Assembly (NCBI GenBank): GCA_029781035.1 | Contig: JAKOXK010000051.1 | Span: 1-50,179 of the forward strand | Direction of reading: 5' to 3' | Source of the DNA: Armatimonadota bacterium | Lineage (GTDB): Bacteria > Armatimonadota > Fimbriimonadia > Fimbriimonadales > Fimbriimonadaceae | DNA length: 50,179 nucleotides | Translations under genes and position numbers: made by a program | The notes under the pieces: generated by a model | The model's input: the letters and a program-made list of their open reading frames with translations, nothing else | Databases searched by the model: none | Told to the model about the DNA's origin: nothing | In this document: piece by piece, positions 24,402 to 33,380 of the stretch | Numbering within the stretch: the first letter of the stretch is position 1 | Layout: each line of letters starts with the position of its first letter

Positions 24402-25571
24402 ATGCGCAAGTTGTTCTGCCTTATCCCGCTCCTCCTGTTCGTCGCGTGTCTCGGAATCGCCCAAGATGCGACGAGGAAGATCGCGCCGCTCGACAAGCTC
24501 AAAGTCACCTGTGCCGAAGAGAGTTTGATCACCAAGACCTACAAAGTGAGTAAAGACGGCATGATCTTAGTGGACTTTTTGGGAGCCGTCGACGTCCAAG
24601 GTCTCACTGAGAAAGAGGCGGCCGACAAGTTGAGCCAGAAGCTCGTCGCCGACCGGATCCTTCGAAACGCCACCGTGACCGTTGCAGTCGTCGGTGGAAG
24701 CTCAGACACCGGGACGACGAAGCCGGTGGAACAAGGAACGACTGATCCGACGAAGACGACGCAACCAACGGAGACGAAACCCCTTGTCGTTCACGTCACA
24801 GGCGCATTGGGCCACGCGGGCGACACGGAATTCAAGGACGGCCTCAAGCTTAGTGACGTATTGAAGGGGGCTAGTCCGACAAGCGACGCCGATCTGGCCA
24901 AGGTGAAGGTCACGTCCGCGGATGGCACTGTGACGGAAGTCGATGCGCGAGACCCGGCAGGCGATGTGACACTCAAGGCGGGGGACACTGTTTCTGTCCC
25001 AGAGCTCGTGAAGCCTCAGCCCTTCGAAGTCACGGTCTTGGGAGGGGTCAAGAAACCCGGTGCCGTGACGTTGCTGGGGCAAGGAACCGTGGCTCAGGCC
25101 ATTGAGCAAGCCGGCGGGTTCACTCCGTTGGCGGCCAAGAAGCGCGTTCGAGTGGAGCGGGATGGACAGGAGTTGCAGACACTCGACTTTTCGGCGCCGG
25201 GCACGGATCTGGTCCTGCGAGCCAACGACCGGGTGATGGTCGATGTGGTGGAGCAACGGTCCTTTGTGGAAGTTCAGGGCGCGGTGCGAAACCCCGGCTT
25301 TTTCGTCGTCGAGGACGGCATGAAGCTGAGTCAGTTGATCGCTGCTGCGGGCGGAATCCTGCCGAAGGGACGTGCCGACAGAGTCCAAGTCACCTCGGGA
25401 ACGGAGAAGCCGCGAGAGGTCAACTTCATGGACATCGAACAGGGATTCATGGGGGACGTGCCTATCAGGCCTGGGGACAAAGTCGTGGTTCCAGGCCCCA
25501 AGGGCCCCAATGTGGCGCCGTTCCGAGTTGCGGGCGGGTTCGCCGCCTTCATGCTGCTCTTCAACAGATGA
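24402..25571 (+). CDS. SLBB-domain polysaccharide export protein
   Basis: 389 residues from the ATG of MRKLFCLIPLLLFVACLGIAQ, a signal peptide. The Poly_export domain (about 25-95) has KYKVSxDG-like and LxGAVDVxGLTxxEA signatures. After a Thr/Lys/Pro linker (about 100-130) come three SLBB-type segments: about 132-205, 213-280 (VTVLGGVKKPGAVTL) and 288-360 (FVEVQGAVRNPGFF). A short hydrophobic C-terminus follows. Family members form the outer-membrane or periplasmic part of capsule and exopolysaccharide exporters, although an all-SLBB protein without an adjacent Wzc or glycosyltransferase is atypical. The last bases overlap the next gene (ATGA). Confidence 0.85.
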   Translation: MRKLFCLIPLLLFVACLGIAQDATRKIAPLDKLKVTCAEESLITKTYKVSKDGMILVDFLGAVDVQGLTEKEAADKLSQKLVADRILRNATVTVAVVGGSSDTGTTKPVEQGTTDPTKTTQPTETKPLVVHVTGALGHAGDTEFKDGLKLSDVLKGASPTSDADLAKVKVTSADGTVTEVDARDPAGDVTLKAGDTVSVPELVKPQPFEVTVLGGVKKPGAVTLLGQGTVAQAIEQAGGFTPLAAKKRVRVERDGQELQTLDFSAPGTDLVLRANDRVMVDVVEQRSFVEVQGAVRNPGFFVVEDGMKLSQLIAAAGGILPKGRADRVQVTSGTEKPREVNFMDIEQGFMGDVPIRPGDKVVVPGPKGPNVAPFRVAGGFAAFMLLFNR

Positions 25572-26296
25572 AATGGGATCGGAGCCAGGGACGCCCGGAG
25601 CCGATCCGGGCTCTCAACCGCGTCAAAGAGTCTGACAACGGCGAGCCTCTGGTGGACATGAAGCTCGCTTGTCCGTCGGTCAAAGCTTTACGCCCAGGCA
25701 CACTCACGTGGTGCCGCGAGTCTGTAGCGGAGATGGCTGAGGCAGCGGCTCGGTCGTTGCCAAGCGGCATCTTCCTCGCTTATAGCGAAGCCTGGCGGCC
25801 TTGGAAGCGGCAGAAGATGATCTATGACCAGATGTTCGAGATGCTCGAGGAAGCGCGTCCCGGGCTCTCCTATGCCGCGAAGCGCAGGATCGTGTGCCGG
25901 TGGGTGGCGCCTGTCGACCAGAAAGCACCACCCGGGCACTGTACGGGCGCTGCCCTCGATGTCTATCTGATCGACAAGGACGGCGAGCAACTCGACATGG
26001 TCTCACCGTACGAGCGCTTCAACGCGGCGCCCACACATGTTTTGGGCCTGACCGAAACCGCAAGGTCTAACCGAATGCTCATGTACGAGACGATGCTGGC
26101 CGTCGGGTTCTCTAACTGTCGCGACGAGTTTTGGCACTATAGTTTTGGCGACGCCGGCTGGGCGGTCAGAACCGGTCACGACAGCTGCCAGTACGGACTC
26201 GTGACACTTGATGAAGCCCTTTGGCACGAGGCCCAGGTGGCCTGGGAAGAAGCGTTCGCTACCCGCCCAAACCCTTTTCTGGCTTCACGCCCTTAG
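25568..26296 (+). CDS. D-Ala-D-Ala dipeptidase-like protein (M15D, VanX type)
   Basis: A 242-residue zinc peptidase of the VanX/DdpX family, which splits D-alanyl-D-alanine. The zinc ligands are His124 and Asp131 in PPGHCTGAALDVYL (the SxHxxGxAxD motif with Pro-Gly before His) and His190 in EFWHY, with Glu187 as catalytic base. The conserved AYSEAWRPWKRQ arginine segment (about 71-81) is also present. No signal peptide is visible, so it is cytoplasmic. It is translationally coupled to the SLBB gene and converges on the next gene with a 38-bp overlap. A role in peptidoglycan recycling is likelier than vancomycin resistance, since no VanH or VanA is near. Confidence 0.85.
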   Translation: MKWDRSQGRPEPIRALNRVKESDNGEPLVDMKLACPSVKALRPGTLTWCRESVAEMAEAAARSLPSGIFLAYSEAWRPWKRQKMIYDQMFEMLEEARPGLSYAAKRRIVCRWVAPVDQKAPPGHCTGAALDVYLIDKDGEQLDMVSPYERFNAAPTHVLGLTETARSNRMLMYETMLAVGFSNCRDEFWHYSFGDAGWAVRTGHDSCQYGLVTLDEALWHEAQVAWEEAFATRPNPFLASRP

Positions 26297-28604
26297 GGGG
26301 CGAGACCGTTCGGAGCCACTCGATCGGCAGCCGGGGTCCATCGGGACGGAATCCAGGCTGAGCCAAGTTCACTACGTCCAGTCCGATGTCGAGTCCGCGG
26401 CTGGACGGACACTCGAACCGTACGTTGTTCGTACCCCGTTCGAGGTCGACGTCACCAAACTTGTACCAACCGAAGCCGTTTCCGTAATAGCTGACCGGTT
26501 TGGCCGGCGGTCCAAGCGGCTTGTCGTTCACAACGACTCTGCACGAGTCCCTGACCTCGGAAGGGATACTTGCCGCGAACCAGACTTCATACTGGCCAGC
26601 GTGGCGAACCGTCAGCGGATACTCGGCATAGAGCACACCTTCGGACGGCGCCAGTCTCGTGCCGGCCAAGAGGACGGTTTCGCTGGAAGAACCGGGGACT
26701 GGAAGAGCCTCGCCAAAGTTGTTCTTGGGTGAGCGGCTGGCAGCGATCCACACGTAGGGCGCCGCCTTCGGCATCAGACGGGTGAACTGGGCCCGAAGCG
26801 CCATAAAGCTCGCACCCGGAGAACGGTCGAACGACTTCACGGACTCAGCAAAGGTGTACTGCTCGCTCCCGCTGACGTTGACTTGGTTGGGGAAGGCGTC
26901 AAAGAGGAGCGTCAGAGCGGTCACGGTCTCCGACATCGAGACGGTGGGCACGGGGACATCACTGGCGCCCTGGATAAGCACGGCTTGAGTCGACAACTCA
27001 AGGTCGATCTCGTTCTTTTTGCGCCGAAATGGAATCGCTTGTCCATCGACGGAGGTCACTGTGACCGTCTTGGTGTCGGTGAACTTGAGGGTCACCTTCT
27101 TCTCCCCGTCGGTCGACCACATGGCGTATACGGGGCTCGGGCCAGAATCGTCTTTATAGCCTTCAATGCCAGCACCGAACACGATTCTCTGTCCGCCAAT
27201 CGGGCTCGGCAGCCACCAGAGTCCGCCAACGAGGCGCATCGGCTGGGCGGGATCTCGGGCTGACTCTGGATAGAAGAGCCCTTGGATCTTCCACTGCGAC
27301 GATGATGGATCGGCTTCACGGGCGGCTTCGAGTCGAGCGATGGTTTGAAGTTGGCCCGGATCCGACGTCCGGAAGTACCACCCGCGGACACCCATACCTT
27401 CGAGTTCGACGACTGCGTCTTCCACGGAAACACCGTTGGCGACCGGAGCGAGCCCTGTAGCCATGAGTACGCTGGGGTTGCTGAGCCGTAGTTGCGTCGA
27501 AACCGCCGGTGCGGCACCATCGAGCATGTTGGGCACGGAGTCAAGCGGCACTTGCATGGATGTGCCTGAGAACGGGATCTCTGGCGAGACGTAGGGCCCG
27601 TTCCAGCCTCTGAAAGTGGCGAGGATGGGGCCACCGGACTTTTCCTTCAGGTTCTCGATCAGGTGCATGGTCCTTCTGAGCGCGACGGCACGAAGGGTCG
27701 ATCGCGTATCAGTCCAAGCCAGCGAAGACTTGCGGTCGACGGTGTAAAGGTGGTCTGTCACCGTGTCCCACAGACTGGCGACACCGCGCGTCTCGCTCCA
27801 GAGCGGGACGAGGCGGGCCAGCTGGTCGAACGTGGTGATGTCGTTGGCCGACAGCCCCCATGCTCGGAGCGCTGTCGGCAGCTTGGTGTACTTCTTTTCC
27901 AGGTAGCTGGCCAGCTCCGTCTGGAAGAGCGGAGACGTCGGAACAGCGTCGCAGTCAGCGTCTGGGAATGCAAGGTCGGCACCAAGTGGTCCGATCAAGC
28001 CTCGGTAGCCAGGCCCAGGTGGGTTCTTGCTAAACGCTGCCAATAAGCGGTCCCGGTGAGCGTCGAGACCGTCGAAAAAGTCGGGAGCTTCCAGGCTCCG
28101 CACGATTGGGTAGATCAGCAAGACGTGAGGCAGTTCAATCTCCGGATCGATCTCCTCTTTGAGTCGCTCGTTGACGATCGGGACTCGTTTGGACCATCGG
28201 ATCGTTCCGTCGCGCTCAGCCGCCAGGACCAACAAGGCCTCGGTGGCGCCTGGAATCCCAACGTCCACGATCGTCTTGCGCTCGATGTCGGTCATCCGGT
28301 AGCCGGCCGGATCCACGATCACGGCTTCTCGGACGGGCGAGGCGGTGGACAGGGTCACCATATAGCGCATGCCGTTGTCGTCGCAAGCCTTGAAAGCTCT
28401 GTCCCATCCCGTTCCGTCGGCAGGCAGGTCAAGGAGAACGTCCCGGATTCCAGCCTTTTTGGCCTGGCCTACCGCATCGGCGTTTCCCTGGATCTCGAGG
28501 CCGACAGGCATAAAGGGTTGACCGTTCCAAACGAGGGTCCGGTTGGCGTTGACCTGCCACTCTGTGCGTGCCATCGCCAGGAGGCAGAGGAGGGCCGACG
28601 TCAT
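26259..28604 (-). CDS. Large secreted protein, TIM-barrel-like, unknown
   Basis: 781 residues with a short signal-like start (MTSALLCLLAMA). The N-terminal half (about 20-390) reads like a glycoside-hydrolase-type barrel: RTLVWNGQPFMPVGLEIQG at the first strand, then AGIRDVLLDLPADGTGWDRAF, then GLIGPLGADLAFPDAD. I cannot assign catalytic acids. A beta-rich region (about 430-560) and a C-terminal carbohydrate-binding-like sandwich (about 660-745, YEVWFAASIPSEVRDSCRVVV) follow. It is divergent from transketolase with only 35 bp between starts, so the promoters must overlap the coding regions. Enzyme function is not established. Confidence 0.6.
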   Translation of the reverse strand: MTSALLCLLAMARTEWQVNANRTLVWNGQPFMPVGLEIQGNADAVGQAKKAGIRDVLLDLPADGTGWDRAFKACDDNGMRYMVTLSTASPVREAVIVDPAGYRMTDIERKTIVDVGIPGATEALLVLAAERDGTIRWSKRVPIVNERLKEEIDPEIELPHVLLIYPIVRSLEAPDFFDGLDAHRDRLLAAFSKNPPGPGYRGLIGPLGADLAFPDADCDAVPTSPLFQTELASYLEKKYTKLPTALRAWGLSANDITTFDQLARLVPLWSETRGVASLWDTVTDHLYTVDRKSSLAWTDTRSTLRAVALRRTMHLIENLKEKSGGPILATFRGWNGPYVSPEIPFSGTSMQVPLDSVPNMLDGAAPAVSTQLRLSNPSVLMATGLAPVANGVSVEDAVVELEGMGVRGWYFRTSDPGQLQTIARLEAAREADPSSSQWKIQGLFYPESARDPAQPMRLVGGLWWLPSPIGGQRIVFGAGIEGYKDDSGPSPVYAMWSTDGEKKVTLKFTDTKTVTVTSVDGQAIPFRRKKNEIDLELSTQAVLIQGASDVPVPTVSMSETVTALTLLFDAFPNQVNVSGSEQYTFAESVKSFDRSPGASFMALRAQFTRLMPKAAPYVWIAASRSPKNNFGEALPVPGSSSETVLLAGTRLAPSEGVLYAEYPLTVRHAGQYEVWFAASIPSEVRDSCRVVVNDKPLGPPAKPVSYYGNGFGWYKFGDVDLERGTNNVRFECPSSRGLDIGLDVVNLAQPGFRPDGPRLPIEWLRTVSPPKGVKPEKGLGG

Positions 28605-28639
28605 GACCCCGAGCCTACCTGAGGGGGTATTGTCCTGAG

Positions 28640-30616
28640 GTGCCGCAGACAGTTTCGACCTTGGACCAAACGTGTGTCAACGTGATCCGTGGATTGGCGA
28701 TGGACGCCGTCCAGAAGGCCGGAAGCGGTCATCCGGGGATGCCGATGGGAGCGGCTGCGATGGCTTACGTCTTGTGGACCAGGCACCTCAAACATAACCC
28801 TGCCGATCCTCAGTGGCCCGATCGCGACCGCTTTGTTCTTTCTGCTGGACACGGTTCGATGCTCCTCTACTCCCTGCTGTTCCTGACAGGCTATGAAGTG
28901 ACGCTCGACGATCTCAAACAGTTCAGACAGTGGGGAAGTATCACGCCGGGCCATCCTGAGAACACCCACACCGCTGGCGTCGAAATGGCCACTGGACCAC
29001 TTGGACAAGGCATATCGACGGCTGTTGGAATGGCGATTGCCGAGCAGTATCTGGCCGCTCGATACAACACGAACGAGGCGACGATCGTCGACCATCACAC
29101 CTATGTCATGGCCTCAGACGGCGATCTCATGGAAGGCATCTCCAATGAGGCAGCTTCATTGGCAGGACACTTAGGTCTCGGGAAGCTGATCGTTCTGTAC
29201 GACGACAACCACGTCACAATCGACGGATCCACGAGCCTTTCCTTTACGGAAGACGTCTGTGCGCGGTACGAGGCCCTCGGATGGCGGACTTGGCACTGTG
29301 ACGGCATGGACGTTGACGCGGTGGACGGTTGCCTCGTGGAGGCCAAAGCCGATCTGGACCGACCGTCCCTGATCGCTTGCCGGACGACGATCGGCTACGG
29401 GTCGCCGAACAAGGCGGGCAAGTCGTCGTCGCACGGAGCGCCCTTGGGAGCGGACGAGGTCAAGTTGGCCAAAGAAGCGTTGGGAATCCCTGAAGGTCCG
29501 TTCTGGGTCGACGACGAGGCTCTGGCGCACTTCCGGCGTGCGCTGCAGTCAGGGGCTGAACACCAAGCCGTATGGGAAGAGGTCTTGAACGCATATACCT
29601 CCGTCCAGCCCAGCAAGGCGAGCGAGTTCAAACAGTGGATGTCTGGCGACCTGGGTAAGGAATGGCTTGACGCGCTGCCGTCGTTTAATGATCCTGCGGC
29701 GACCCGAGAGTCGAGTGCGGTCATCATCAATGCGGTGGCGGCCGCCCTTCCCAACTTCCTATCGGGTTGTGCCGATCTCGCTGAAAGCGTCCGTACCCAC
29801 ATCAAGGATGGTGGCGATTTCGAAAAGGGAGCGTACACCGGTCGCAATTTGAACTTCGGCATTCGCGAGCACGCCATGGCGGCGTCTATCAACGGCATTA
29901 CGCTCCACGGCGGTGTGCGGGCGTTTGGCGGATCGTTCTTGATCTTCAGCGACTATTGCCGGCCATCGATCCGACTCGCCGCGCTGATGAAGTGCCCATC
30001 CATTTTCGTCTTTTCTCACGATTCGATCGGCTTGGGCGAAGACGGACCCACCCACCAGCCGATCGAGCACCTGGCGTCGCTTCGGGCGATGCCCAACTTG
30101 AACGTTTTCCGGCCCGCCGACGGCAATGAGACGTCCGTCGCATGGAAAGTGGCCCTCGAGTCGCGCCAGAACCCGACACTGCTCGTGCTCTGTCGGCAGA
30201 AACTGCCGTCTCTGACGCCGGGAATGGTCACCAAACACCCTGCCGAACGGGGGGCCTATGTGTTGCGTGAAGCATCCGGCGGAGTCCCCCGGGTCATTCT
30301 TGTGGCGACGGGTTCTGAAGTCTCGCTGGCGGTCGCATCGATGGAGAGGCTTGAATCGGAAGGCGTACCCACGCGAGTCGTCTCGATGCCGTCCTGGTTC
30401 CTGTTCGAGCGCCAGTCGGCTGAATACAGGAAGTCCGTCTTGGGAGGCGCACCTGTCGTGTCGATCGAGGCGGGCTCGACGATGGGATGGTCACGTTACG
30501 CGCAAGCCCACGTCGGGCTGGACCACTTCGGGGCGTCAGCGCCAGCGGACGTCCTGTTCCGCGAGTTCGGGTTCACGGTCGAGAACGTGATCGAGACCGT
30601 CAAGACCGTCTTGTGA
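28640..30616 (+). CDS. tkt: Transketolase
   Basis: A 658-residue thiamine-diphosphate enzyme moving two-carbon units in the pentose phosphate pathway. It starts at GTG. Landmarks in order: [17 protein letters not shown] (about 24-40), the TPP/Mg motif [22 protein letters not shown] (about 155-176) with the DNN-like [10 protein letters not shown], the pyrimidine domain [15 protein letters not shown] (about 412) with its catalytic Glu, [15 protein letters not shown] (about 462), and the C-terminal domain. Length is standard. All key motifs are intact. Confidence 0.97.
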   Translation: MPQTVSTLDQTCVNVIRGLAMDAVQKAGSGHPGMPMGAAAMAYVLWTRHLKHNPADPQWPDRDRFVLSAGHGSMLLYSLLFLTGYEVTLDDLKQFRQWGSITPGHPENTHTAGVEMATGPLGQGISTAVGMAIAEQYLAARYNTNEATIVDHHTYVMASDGDLMEGISNEAASLAGHLGLGKLIVLYDDNHVTIDGSTSLSFTEDVCARYEALGWRTWHCDGMDVDAVDGCLVEAKADLDRPSLIACRTTIGYGSPNKAGKSSSHGAPLGADEVKLAKEALGIPEGPFWVDDEALAHFRRALQSGAEHQAVWEEVLNAYTSVQPSKASEFKQWMSGDLGKEWLDALPSFNDPAATRESSAVIINAVAAALPNFLSGCADLAESVRTHIKDGGDFEKGAYTGRNLNFGIREHAMAASINGITLHGGVRAFGGSFLIFSDYCRPSIRLAALMKCPSIFVFSHDSIGLGEDGPTHQPIEHLASLRAMPNLNVFRPADGNETSVAWKVALESRQNPTLLVLCRQKLPSLTPGMVTKHPAERGAYVLREASGGVPRVILVATGSEVSLAVASMERLESEGVPTRVVSMPSWFLFERQSAEYRKSVLGGAPVVSIEAGSTMGWSRYAQAHVGLDHFGASAPADVLFREFGFTVENVIETVKTVL

Positions 30617-30671
30617 CGGGTTCTGCCGACACAAAGTTGGTGGTCTCGCCTGGCTAGAGCTGTCTGGCCCT

Positions 30672-31232
30672 CTACTTCTTAGAGACCTTGCGCTTGCCGC
30701 CAGGCCCAAGCTCGACGGCGACGGCGCCCTCGACGAAGACTGGCTTGAACTTGACCCTTCTCTTGAGCTCGCCGTCGGAGAGCGTTGCCCAGTTGACCCG
30801 CTCCAGGGTCCAGTGCCAACCGATGTCAGTCGGCGAGAACAGGTACTCGACGCCTTCGCCGATTATGTCTGACACCAGTGTCTTGAGGTCTTCTCGGTCG
30901 CCCAAGACGACGTCTGCCGCGCGCTGGCTTGGCTTCAACTGCACTTGCAGGGTCACCGTTTCTTCGACTTCAGCGGCCGCAGCCTTCTTCGTGGGCTTCT
31001 CTGCGACACCCTCTTGCAGCTGGGCGACTTCAGCGAAGAGCGACTTGGTCATGCCTTGGTAGTCTTCGCTGGTCCATTCGTAGTCCATGCCGTCGTGGCT
31101 TGCCTTGGCGAACTTGCCCGCCTCGATCAAGGCGGTGGCGATCAGGGCCGCGTCTGTCGGCTTCAGGTCTTTATAGGCTTTGCGGATGGCGTCGAACGTG
31201 AGCTCAGGTTTCGTCAGATTGACTGTGATCAA
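30672..31232 (-). CDS. Hypothetical soluble protein
   Basis: A 186-residue, Lys- and Glu-rich protein that begins at TTG with no good ribosome site, so the start is uncertain. Residues 1-80 are helical; an Ala/Lys/Glu linker follows (about 78-92), then a beta-rich C-terminal half (VTLQVQLKPSQRAADVVLGD, FVEGAVAVELGPGG). No family is recognised. It is convergent with transketolase and divergent from the BMP lipoprotein. Confidence 0.55.
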   Translation of the reverse strand: MITVNLTKPELTFDAIRKAYKDLKPTDAALIATALIEAGKFAKASHDGMDYEWTSEDYQGMTKSLFAEVAQLQEGVAEKPTKKAAAAEVEETVTLQVQLKPSQRAADVVLGDREDLKTLVSDIIGEGVEYLFSPTDIGWHWTLERVNWATLSDGELKRRVKFKPVFVEGAVAVELGPGGKRKVSKK

Positions 31233-31307
31233 GGGGGAGACCTCTGGGCACCAGACTCAACGTCCGGGCCATAATTCGGGCATTGTACCGGATAGGAAAG
31301 TGGGAAC

Positions 31308-32393
31308 ATGAGAAAGGTTCTATGGATGGGACTGGCACTTGCCAGCGCGCTTGTCGTTTCAAGCTGTAATTCGGGGCCGACTGGCCCAGTCAAGGGCTAC
31401 GGCGAGACGACGGGGACGGGCGGCCAAACCGGCCAAGTCGTCCCGAACAATAAGAAGATCAAGCTCGGGATCGTCTTCGACACCGGAGGGATCGGCGACC
31501 AAAGCTTCAACGACAGTGCTTGGCGGGGAGCCCAACGGTGCCAGAACGAGTTGGGCGTCGAGGTGATGAAGGTGGAGAGCACCAAAGAGGCTGACTATAC
31601 GACCAACCTCCAGGCCATGGCCAACGCCGGTTGCGACATCGTCGTCGGTGTCGGCATCACGATGCGCTCTGCGATCGAACAAGCAGCCAAGGACTCGCCG
31701 AACACGAAGTTCGTGAGCATCGACGGCGAGCCACTGGCCGGGATGGACAATGTCCGGACGATCCAGTTCAAAGAGGAGGAGGGAAGTTTCCTGGTCGGCT
31801 ACGTGGCAGGCCTCGTCTCCAAGACACACAAGATCGGGTTCGTCGGTGGCATGGACATGCCCCTGATCCACAAGTTCCAGTTCGGCTACATGGCAGGCGC
31901 CAAGACGGCGAACAAAGACACTGAGATCTTGCCAGCCAAGTACACGGGCGACTGGGTCAACACCGACAAGGCGAAGGTGGCGGCCGAACTGCTTTATGGC
32001 TCGGGGGCCGACATCGTTTACCACGCGGCGGGCAAGGCCGGTCTCGGTGTCATCAGCGCGGCCAAGGACAAGAACCTGTGGGCGATCGGCGTGGACAGCG
32101 ACCAGGACGGAGTCGAGCCGGGCCACGTGTTGACCTCGATGATCAAGCACGTGGACGAGGGCGTGTTCCAAACAGTGAAGGACTTCAAAGACGGCAAATT
32201 CACTCCTGGTGCCGTCGTGTACGACCTCAAGTCGGGCGGTGTCGGTACTTCGGACTTCAAGTACACGAAGGACGTGATCGGTGCCGAAAACCTGCAGAAG
32301 TTGGACGCAGTGAAGGCGAGGATCGTCAACGGCGAGATCAAGGTGCCGAACGACGAGGCTTCGTACAACGCCTATCTGCAGACGCTGAAGTAA
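31308..32393 (+). CDS. BMP-family nucleoside-binding lipoprotein
   Basis: 361 residues. The signal peptide ends in the lipobox LVVSSC (Cys at about residue 20), so it is a lipoprotein. The mature part is a type 1 periplasmic binding protein of the PnrA/BmpA/Med group: LGIVFDTGGIGDQSFND (about 48-65), the family hallmark, then IQFKEEEGSFLVGYVAGLVS (about 148-167) and VYHAAGKAGLGV (about 240). The relatives bind purine nucleosides for an ABC importer. No permease or ATPase gene is adjacent. GGATAGGAAAG precedes the ATG. Confidence 0.93.
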   Translation: MRKVLWMGLALASALVVSSCNSGPTGPVKGYGETTGTGGQTGQVVPNNKKIKLGIVFDTGGIGDQSFNDSAWRGAQRCQNELGVEVMKVESTKEADYTTNLQAMANAGCDIVVGVGITMRSAIEQAAKDSPNTKFVSIDGEPLAGMDNVRTIQFKEEEGSFLVGYVAGLVSKTHKIGFVGGMDMPLIHKFQFGYMAGAKTANKDTEILPAKYTGDWVNTDKAKVAAELLYGSGADIVYHAAGKAGLGVISAAKDKNLWAIGVDSDQDGVEPGHVLTSMIKHVDEGVFQTVKDFKDGKFTPGAVVYDLKSGGVGTSDFKYTKDVIGAENLQKLDAVKARIVNGEIKVPNDEASYNAYLQTLK

Positions 32394-32418
32394 GGCACCT
32401 GGCCTTTCGCGCGCGCAA

Positions 32419-32450
32419 CGCCCCACGCTGACTAGTCTCGGCGTGGGGCG
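32419..32450 (+). terminator. Hairpin after BMP lipoprotein gene
   Basis: CGCCCCACGC (32419-32428) pairs perfectly with GCGTGGGGCG (32441-32450) around a 12-nt loop, 26 bp past the stop. No T run follows. From here to 32902 there is no gene; the stretch is GC-rich and contains the direct repeat 32687-32799. Confidence 0.6.
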
Positions 32451-32686
32451 GCCGCTTGCATGTTCAGCCAACGAAAGCCTTCGAGCGGCCAAGCCGGGCC
32501 ACGGCACCCCCGGTCACACCTGGGCCGAGCTCGAGCCGCACGGGCACTGACGCGGCGTGGGGTCCGGTGCCGCAAATGCAGGGCAAACCGGGCCCCGTCT
32601 GCTCCATTTTTCCGGCCCTGCATTCCGGCTTTCAGGTTCGATCCTGAGACAAGCGTCTACTCTTCCATGTGTTTCAGCCCACGGGT

Positions 32687-32799
32687 CGCCAGAGCGGGCC
32701 AGCGCCAGAGCGCCCGGACGCACGAGCCGTCGTCCGGGCCACCCTGACAAGAGGCCCATACTCCACCCTGCGCTGTGCCTTAGTCAGGCCACCCGCCGG
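32687..32799. repeat. Left 112-bp direct repeat of island 2
   Basis: This block (CGCCAGAGCGGGCCAGCGCC at its start, GTCAGGCCACCCGCCGG at its end) recurs in the same orientation at 40424-40535 with only a few substitutions and a one-base gap. The two copies enclose all Rhs, IS and propeller genes of island 2. Either copy could be the original chromosomal site. Confidence 0.85.
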
Positions 32800-32902
32800 C
32801 ATGGGAGTGGTCAGCTTTCAATACAGGCGTCCCTTTTGCCCGTGTCCTCTCTCTTGTCGTCTTGTCTTGCACGGGCAAACGTGACGCTGCAGCGAGTGTA
32901 GA

Positions 32903-33379
32903 ATGAAGATGTGGAGGTCACGCCTGCCCATGCCACGGAGCCCGCGAGCTACCCCGGCCACGGCTCGCCGCCTGACGGGCCAGCAAACGTCGGGCTCGGC
33001 CGCGACGTTCGGCTACGACACGCGGGGCAACATGACGACCATGTGGCACCAAGGCTCCCAGCCCCGGACGTTCATGTTCGACGCCGCCAACAGGATACTC
33101 ACCCTCCAGGACGGTCCGACGCTCGTCTCTTACACATACGACGATGACGGCAACCAGACGGCAGAGAGGAGGACGACCGGGATCACTGTGTTCACGACGC
33201 TTTGGAGCTATGACCAAGAGAACCGCCTGCTCGTGGAGAACGTAGTGAACCAGGTGCCTCCAAAGACGACGTACACTTACAGCGTCGACGGCCTGCGCCG
33301 CTCGACCAAGACTGGCGGCGGCACCCTGACGACTTTCATCTGGGACGGGAGCGACTACTTGGCCGAGGACAAGAGTTGA
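32903..33379 (+). CDS. Rhs/YD-repeat fragment, lacks most of shell
   Basis: 158 residues with four YD-type repeats: FGYDTRGNMTTM, FDAANRIL, YTYDDDGNQT and WSYDQENRLL, then YTYSVDGLRRSTK. It ends with FIWDGSDYLAEDKS and TGA. A full Rhs protein has 1000 residues or more, so this is a short remnant or a stand-alone anchor. A possible extended -10 (TGTAGAAT) lies directly before the ATG. The stop is one base away from the ATG of the tip gene, in the +1 frame, so the natural continuation into the tip has been cut. Confidence 0.7.
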   Translation: MKMWRSRLPMPRSPRATPATARRLTGQQTSGSAATFGYDTRGNMTTMWHQGSQPRTFMFDAANRILTLQDGPTLVSYTYDDDGNQTAERRTTGITVFTTLWSYDQENRLLVENVVNQVPPKTTYTYSVDGLRRSTKTGGGTLTTFIWDGSDYLAEDKS

Positions 33380-33380
33380 G

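Noticed and set aside
25568-26296. Vancomycin-resistance vanX
   Set aside because: Sequence motifs match the family, but no vanH, vanA or regulator genes lie nearby, so a house-keeping dipeptidase is likelier.
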